The position numbers and the translations under genes were made by a program. The notes below the pieces were generated by a model. That model was given only the letters and a program-made list of their open reading frames with translations, was not told where the DNA came from and did not search any database. From JBBPYA01 sp038200385 (GTDB lineage Bacteria > Actinomycetota > Actinomycetes > Mycobacteriales > Geodermatophilaceae), in contig JBBPYA010000036.1 in assembly GCA_038200385.1 (NCBI GenBank), forward strand, positions 1-5,090: 5,090 nucleotides of DNA, written 5' to 3'. Positions 1 to 5,090 of the stretch are shown in pieces. How positions within the stretch are numbered: position 1 is the stretch's first letter; every line of letters starts with the position of its first letter.

Positions 1-244
1 GCCGGATGACCCCGCCCTTGCCGGAGGTGTCCATCCCCTGCAACACCACGAGCACGCGACGCTCCCCGGGGGTCCCGGCGTACAGCCGGCGTTGCAGTTC
101 CGACAGCTCGTCGCCCTGATCGGGCAGCGCCTTGCGGGTCTTCTTCTTCTTGCCGGGCGCCAGGGGCGTGGCCAGTGGATCGTGGGCGGCGAGGTCCACC
201 GGTCCCGGCGACACGCGCAACTCGGCACTGAGGTTGACTGCCAC
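1..244 (-). CDS. PPK2-family polyphosphate kinase, N-terminal part (gene runs off the left edge)
   Basis: PPK2 enzymes transfer phosphate from inorganic polyphosphate to nucleotides (AMP, ADP or GDP, depending on subclass) in the cytoplasm. Read from a GTG at 244, the visible 81 residues begin with the family-like N-terminus LRVSPGPVDLAAHDP (about residues 9-23). A helix-like segment ELSELQRRLYA (46-56) follows, then strand VLVVLQ and the Walker A loop GMDTSGKGG (70-78), which is diagnostic of PPK2. The Walker B, lid and most of the catalytic domain lie outside the window; family members are usually about 260-300 residues. A run of four lysines (32-35) sits in the linker before the kinase fold. 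I prefer the GTG at 244 because homologues start close to the LRV-PGPVDL segment. An in-frame ATG at 295-293 would overlap the treZ ribosome binding site, though the frame stays open that far. The gene is divergent from treZ. The family call is firm, but subclass and nucleotide specificity cannot be told. Confidence 0.88.
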   Translation of the reverse strand, partial: MAVNLSAELRVSPGPVDLAAHDPLATPLAPGKKKKTRKALPDQGDELSELQRRLYAGTPGERRVLVVLQGMDTSGKGGVIR

Positions 245-298
245 GACCGGGAACTCTGCCAGCCGGTCGGGCGGCCAAAACAGCCAGGAGGACATCCG
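245..298. other. Divergent intergenic gap between the PPK2 gene and treZ
   Basis: This 54-bp spacer must hold or adjoin promoters for both divergent genes. The only clear signal is the treZ Shine-Dalgarno at its right end. I find no TANNNT-type -10 with a matching -35 on either strand. Promoter elements may therefore lie inside the opposite coding regions, or belong to a sigma factor I cannot recognise by eye. If the PPK2 gene starts at the alternative ATG (295-293), the gap shrinks to almost nothing. Confidence 0.5.
286..291 (+). promoter_or_regulatory. Shine-Dalgarno of treZ (AGGAGG), fixes the start codon
   Basis: A perfect AGGAGG lies 7 nt before the ATG at 299-301. This decides the treZ start over the longer open frame that begins at 92. 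The upstream 69 codons of that frame lie antisense to the PPK2 coding region and encode nothing resembling a TreZ N-terminus. Confidence 0.9.
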
Positions 299-2055
<1,757 letters not shown>

Positions 2056-2059
<4 letters not shown>

Positions 2060-2796
2060 GACGGCTCGTCCCCGACCCGACCGGGCCGGTCGACCCGGAA
2101 GAGGAGTACGCCGTCGATGCGGAGCTGCCCTGGCACGTCCGGGCCAGCTTCATCAGTTCCGTGGACGGCGCGGTCACCGTGCAGGGCCGCTCAGGCGGAC
2201 TCGGCGGCGAGGCCGACCGGGCGGTGTTCGCCCTGCTGCGCGACCTGTCCGACACGATCCTGGTCGGCGCCGGGACCGCCCGGGCCGAGGGCTACCAGGC
2301 GTCCCGCCCGCGGGATCGACGCCGGGATCGTCGGCTGCGCAACGACTTGCCGACCGCCCCGGTACTGGCCCTGGTCAGCGAACGCCTCGACCTGGACACG
2401 GACGGGGGACTGTTCCCCGCCGACGAACCGCGCACGATCGTCATCACCTCGCACGGCTCCCCGGCGCGGCGCCGGGCCGAACTCGCCGAGCGGGCCGACG
2501 TCCTGGTCCACGGCACCGACTCCGTCGACCTCCGCGCGGCGCTCGCCGAGCTGCGCGGACGCGGCCTGCGGCGGGTGCACTGCGAGGGCGGTCCCCGGCT
2601 GTTCGCGGGAATGCTGGCCGCGGGGCTGGTCGACGAACTGTGCCTGACCGTCGCCCCGCTGCTGACCGGTCCGGGGGCCGACCGGATCGTGACCGGTCCC
2701 GGCACGGGCCCTCCGGTCGACGCCGAACCCGGGCCCGTCCTGGAGCAGGACGGCTACCTGTTCCTGCGCTACCGACTGCGGCCGCCACAAGGCTGA
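2056..2796 (+). CDS. RibD C-terminal-domain reductase (pyrimidine/dihydrofolate reductase family, Rv2671-like)
   Basis: This 246-residue protein is a stand-alone RibD C-terminal (DHFR-fold) NADPH-dependent reductase without the N-terminal deaminase domain of bifunctional RibD. Visible family marks are RASFISSVDGAVT (29-41, with SSVDG), the nucleotide-binding segment ILVGAGTARAEGY (68-80), the CEGGP loop (176-180) that contacts NADPH phosphates, and VDELCLTVAPLLTGPGADRIVTGPG (192-216). The pattern closely follows M. tuberculosis Rv2671, annotated RibD, which is known to provide dihydrofolate reductase activity and to give para-aminosalicylate resistance when overproduced. Whether this copy reduces dihydrofolate, the riboflavin-pathway pyrimidine or something else cannot be read from sequence. 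The start at the ATGA overlap gives an N-terminus of ordinary family length; the frame is open further upstream into treZ, but that part is a shadow. An Arg-rich loop (84-95) contains a 4-codon tandem duplication. Confidence 0.88.
2311..2334 (+). repeat. 12-bp tandem duplication inside the reductase gene (RDRR RDRR)
   Basis: Two adjacent 12-bp units, CGGGATCGACGC (2311-2322) and CGGGATCGTCGG (2323-2334), match at 10 of 12 positions. Both differences are silent, so each unit encodes Arg-Asp-Arg-Arg (residues 86-93). The repeat keeps frame and falls in a charged loop between the nucleotide-binding segment and the next strand, where length variation is probably tolerated. Confidence 0.8.
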
Positions 2797-2835
2797 TCAC
2801 TGACCGTGTGCACTCCGGTCTGTTTGACTGAGGCC
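2797..2835. other. Short spacer between reductase and ligC
   Basis: The 39-bp gap holds a weak inverted repeat, GACCG (2802-2806) and CGGTC (2816-2820), around a 9-nt loop that contains the palindrome GTGCAC. The stem is only 5 bp with no T-run, so I do not call a terminator. TTGACT at 2824-2829 is too close to the ligC ATG to act as its -35 element. The gap is compatible with continued transcription from the upstream genes. Confidence 0.45.
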
Positions 2836-3903
2836 ATGCAGTTGCCCGTGATGCCGCCGGTGGCCCCGATGCTGGCCAAACCGGCTCCGGAGATCCCGAC
2901 CGGCCACCTCTACGAGCCGAAATGGGACGGCTTCCGCTCCATCGTGTTCCGCGACGGCGACGAGGTGGAGATCGGCAGCCGCAACGAGCGACCCTTGACC
3001 CGCTACTTCCCCGAAGTCGTGCAGGCCGTGCTGGCCAACTTCCCTGACCGCGCCGTGGTCGACGGCGAGATCGTGATCGCCGATGCCAGCCGCAACACCC
3101 TGGACTTCGAGGCTCTCCAGCAGCGGATCCACCCGGCGGCCAGCAGGGTCACGATGCTGGCCGAGCAGACCCCGGCGAGCTTCATCGCCTTCGACCTGCT
3201 GGCGGTGGGCGACGAGGATCTGACGCAGCGCCCGCTGCTGGAGCGCCGCGCCGCGCTGGAGGAGGCGCTGGCCGCGGCCCGCCCGCCGATCCACGTCACG
3301 CCCGCGACCCAGGACATCGCGCTGGCCCGGCAGTGGTTCGAGCACTTCGAGGGCGCCGGCCTGGACGGATTGATCGCCAAGAAGCTGGACCTGCGCTACC
3401 AACCGGACAAGCGGGTGATGACCAAGATCAAGCACGAGCGCACCGCGGACTGCGTCGTCGCCGGTTACCGGGTGCACAAGTCCGGCCCGGACGCGCTCGG
3501 CTCGCTGCTGCTCGGGCTGTACGGCGAGGACGGCCGGCTGGCCTCCGTCGGCGTCGTCGGGGCGTTCCCGATGGCCCGTCGACGCGAGCTGCTGACCGAG
3601 TTGCAGCCCCTGGTCACGACGTTCGACGGGCATCCGTGGGACTGGGCGGCGCACGAGCAGGGTGAGCGCACCCCGCGCCGCAACGAAGCGAGCCGGTGGA
3701 ACGCGGGCAAGGACCTGTCCTTCACCCCGCTCCGGCCGGAACGCGTCGTCGAGGTCCGCTACGACTACATGGAGGGGGGGCGTTTCCGGCACACCGCACA
3801 GTTCGTCCGGTGGCGTCCCGACCGCGACCCGCAAAGCTGCACGTACGCCCAGCTGGAGCGCCCGGTCGGGTTCAGCATCGTCGACGTGCTCGCCAGGCAA
3901 TGA
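2836..3903 (+). CDS. ligC: ATP-dependent DNA ligase, LigC type
   Basis: The enzyme seals nicks by transferring AMP from ATP to an active-site lysine and then to the 5' phosphate. In mycobacteria LigC is an accessory ligase linked to excision repair and backup end joining. The 355 residues match the usual LigC length and its two-domain core. The adenylation domain (1 to about 203) carries motif I YEPKWDGFRS with nucleophile Lys29, SRNERP (48-53), VVDGEIVI (74-81), FIAFDLL (116-122), the motif IV region EGAGLDGLIAKK (172-183) and motif V KIKH (197-200). An OB-fold domain follows, with RTADCVVAGYRVHKSG (202-217) and RHTAQFVRWRPDR (318-330). No polymerase or nuclease domain is fused, so it is not LigD. 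I chose the ATG at 2836 because the product then begins MQLPVMPPVAPMLAK, as mycobacterial LigC does. GAGG (2830-2833) lies unusually close to it. An in-frame GTG at 2806 would add ten unconserved residues. Confidence 0.96.
   Translation: MQLPVMPPVAPMLAKPAPEIPTGHLYEPKWDGFRSIVFRDGDEVEIGSRNERPLTRYFPEVVQAVLANFPDRAVVDGEIVIADASRNTLDFEALQQRIHPAASRVTMLAEQTPASFIAFDLLAVGDEDLTQRPLLERRAALEEALAAARPPIHVTPATQDIALARQWFEHFEGAGLDGLIAKKLDLRYQPDKRVMTKIKHERTADCVVAGYRVHKSGPDALGSLLLGLYGEDGRLASVGVVGAFPMARRRELLTELQPLVTTFDGHPWDWAAHEQGERTPRRNEASRWNAGKDLSFTPLRPERVVEVRYDYMEGGRFRHTAQFVRWRPDRDPQSCTYAQLERPVGFSIVDVLARQ
3900..3903 (+). other. ATGA stop/start overlap, ligC to lipoprotein hydrolase
   Basis: The hydrolase ATG overlaps the ligC TGA in ATGA. 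Only a short AGG at 3895-3897 precedes it, too near the ATG to be a good Shine-Dalgarno. Coupled translation with ligC is likely. Confidence 0.8.
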
Positions 3904-5090
3904 GCAATCCGTTGCGGGGCACCGGCCGCCGCGGTTTGCGGGCTGCCGCGCTGTGCCTGGCGCTCCTGACCGGATGCACGTCGAGCATCACCGGGCATCC
4001 GACCGCGGCCGACCGGAGCGGATCGACCACGCCGAGCGCCCCGGCGCCCTCGGCAACCCTGCCGCCGCCGGCCGCACTGTCCATGCAGGACTGCACGTCC
4101 GACGTCGAGAAGCACGTCGGGGCGACACAGTTCGGCCGGCGTTCGATCGGCTGGGACTGCGGAACCCTGACGGTGCCGCTGGACTACTCCGATCCGAACG
4201 CCGGCGGGCTGGACATGGCGGTGGTCCGGGCCCGGCTGGGCGACCAGCCGGACCGGATCGGCTCGCTGCTGGTCAACCCGGGAGGACCGGGTGCGCCGGG
4301 CACCGACCTCGTGCTCAACCTGGCCTACGACCTGCCCCTGGAGGTGCTGCAGAGCTTCGACCTGATCGGCTTCGACCCGCGCGGGGTCAACTTCAGCGAC
4401 CCCATCGACTGCGTGTCCGACAGCTGGCTGGACGGGTACTTCGGCGCCGAGCCGTACGTCCGCGACGCCGCAGAGTTCGCCATCCAGGCCGGCCTCGCCG
4501 ACCAGGTCGCGACCGCCTGCTACGACAAGTACGGCGACCGGCTGGGTCTGTTCGACACGACGAACACCGCCCGGGACATGGACCAGCTGCGCGCGGCGCT
4601 CGGCGACGAGCGGCTGAGCTACCTCGGGTACTCCTACGGGACGACCCTGGGCTCGGAGTACGCCGAGCTGTTCCCCGACCGGGTCCGCGCGCTCGTCCTG
4701 GACGGGGCGACGAACCCGACGCTGGACGTCAAGGCCGCCACCGAGGCCCAGGCGCGCGGTTTCCAGAGCGCCTTCGAGGCGTTCGCGGCGGCGTGCGTGG
4801 CGCAGAACCCGTGTGCGGCGGGGCCGGACCCCGCGGCGACGTTCCAGCAGGTGCTGGACGCCGCGCGGGTACAGCCGCTGCCCGTCTCCGGGGCGGGCGA
4901 TCGGACGCTGCCGGTCGGTCTGGTGTTCACCGGTGTGCTGTCCTCGCTGTACGACGCTGCGCGCTGGCCGCTCCTCGCGTCGGCACTCGGTGCTGCGGTG
5001 GACGGCGAGGGGACGGGACTGGCCAGCCTGGCCGACGGCTACACCAGCCGCCGCCCGGACGGGAGCTACCCGAACGAGGTCGAGGCGAAC
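3900..5090 (+). CDS. Lipoprotein alpha/beta hydrolase, tripeptidyl aminopeptidase (TAP/SlpE) family, C-terminus off the right edge
   Basis: The open frame gives 397 residues with no stop, so it is partial; family members run to about 500 or more. It starts with an Arg-rich n-region (R6-R14), a hydrophobic core and lipobox LTGC with Cys26, predicting lipid anchoring outside the membrane. A Ser/Thr/Pro/Ala-rich linker (27-62) precedes the folded part. That part shows WDCGTLTVPLDY (85-96), the oxyanion segment LLVNPGGPG (123-131), DLIGFDPRG (154-162) and the nucleophile elbow GYSYGT with Ser245. The pattern matches actinobacterial secreted tripeptidyl aminopeptidases and the mycobacterial Rv2223c/Rv2224c/Rv2672 group, which cleave peptides or esters. 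The catalytic Asp and His lie beyond the window. Six extracytoplasmic cysteines after the lipid cysteine (65, 87, 171, 207, 299, 305) could form three disulfides. The exact substrate cannot be assigned. Arg10-Arg11 is not followed by a good Tat motif, so Sec export is the simpler reading. Confidence 0.9.
   Translation, partial: MSNPLRGTGRRGLRAAALCLALLTGCTSSITGHPTAADRSGSTTPSAPAPSATLPPPAALSMQDCTSDVEKHVGATQFGRRSIGWDCGTLTVPLDYSDPNAGGLDMAVVRARLGDQPDRIGSLLVNPGGPGAPGTDLVLNLAYDLPLEVLQSFDLIGFDPRGVNFSDPIDCVSDSWLDGYFGAEPYVRDAAEFAIQAGLADQVATACYDKYGDRLGLFDTTNTARDMDQLRAALGDERLSYLGYSYGTTLGSEYAELFPDRVRALVLDGATNPTLDVKAATEAQARGFQSAFEAFAAACVAQNPCAAGPDPAATFQQVLDAARVQPLPVSGAGDRTLPVGLVFTGVLSSLYDAARWPLLASALGAAVDGEGTGLASLADGYTSRRPDGSYPNEVEAN

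Noticed and set aside
234..239. TTGACT as a -35 element for treZ
   Set aside because: At 16-18 bp downstream there is no -10-like hexamer (the bases there are TGCCAG). The match may be chance, since it also falls within or next to the PPK2 start.
92..298. N-terminal extension of treZ by 69 codons
   Set aside because: It lies antisense to the PPK2 coding region and lacks any TreZ-like sequence. A perfect AGGAGG sits 7 nt before the ATG at 299.
2802..2820. GACCG/CGGTC inverted repeat as a terminator before ligC
   Set aside because: The stem is only 5 bp with a 9-nt loop and no following T-run, so it is weak in a GC-rich genome.
3774..3780. Run of seven G bases in ligC as a frameshift or sequencing error
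   Set aside because: The frame reads through as MEGGRFRHT, which is conserved LigC sequence, and continues to a normal stop.
2797..3900. A 367-codon open frame on the minus strand covering all of ligC
   Set aside because: It mirrors the ligase gene exactly. Its product is Arg/Gly/Gln/Val-rich with no recognisable motif, as expected from the antisense of a GC-rich gene, while the plus strand carries every ligase motif.
4634..4930. A 98-codon minus-strand open frame inside the hydrolase gene
   Set aside because: It is antisense to the clear alpha/beta hydrolase frame that contains GYSYGT and has no ribosome binding site or motif of its own.

Overview
The window comes from a very GC-rich chromosome with strong G/C bias at third codon positions, GTG/ATG starts and TGA stops. 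Every recognisable protein resembles actinobacterial families, including Mycobacterium LigC (Rv3731) and Rv2671-type proteins. I read it as an actinobacterium, but I cannot name the genus from sequence alone.

Layout: the left edge holds the N-terminal 81 or so codons of a PPK2-family polyphosphate kinase on the minus strand (1-244). A 54-bp divergent gap (245-298) leads into a plus-strand run of four genes that looks like one transcription unit: treZ (299-2059), a stand-alone RibD C-terminal-domain reductase (2056-2796), a LigC-type ATP-dependent DNA ligase (2836-3903), and a lipoprotein alpha/beta hydrolase of the TAP/SlpE family that runs off the right edge (3900 onward). Two of the three junctions are 4-bp ATGA overlaps. 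The third is a 39-bp gap.

Function: the products do not form a single pathway. TreZ releases trehalose from maltooligosyltrehalose, the reductase belongs to the flavin/folate-type NADPH reductases, LigC seals nicks and breaks, and the hydrolase is an envelope-anchored exopeptidase or esterase candidate. PPK2 next door uses polyphosphate to phosphorylate nucleotides. Desiccation, starvation or DNA-damage stress could link them loosely, but that is inference. The oddest points are treZ without treX/treY beside it, and a reductase/hydrolase pair resembling Rv2671-Rv2672 that appears to be split by a ligC gene.

The window is almost fully coding. I see no RNA gene, mobile element, CRISPR array or convincing terminator, and no strong evidence of a wholly novel system.
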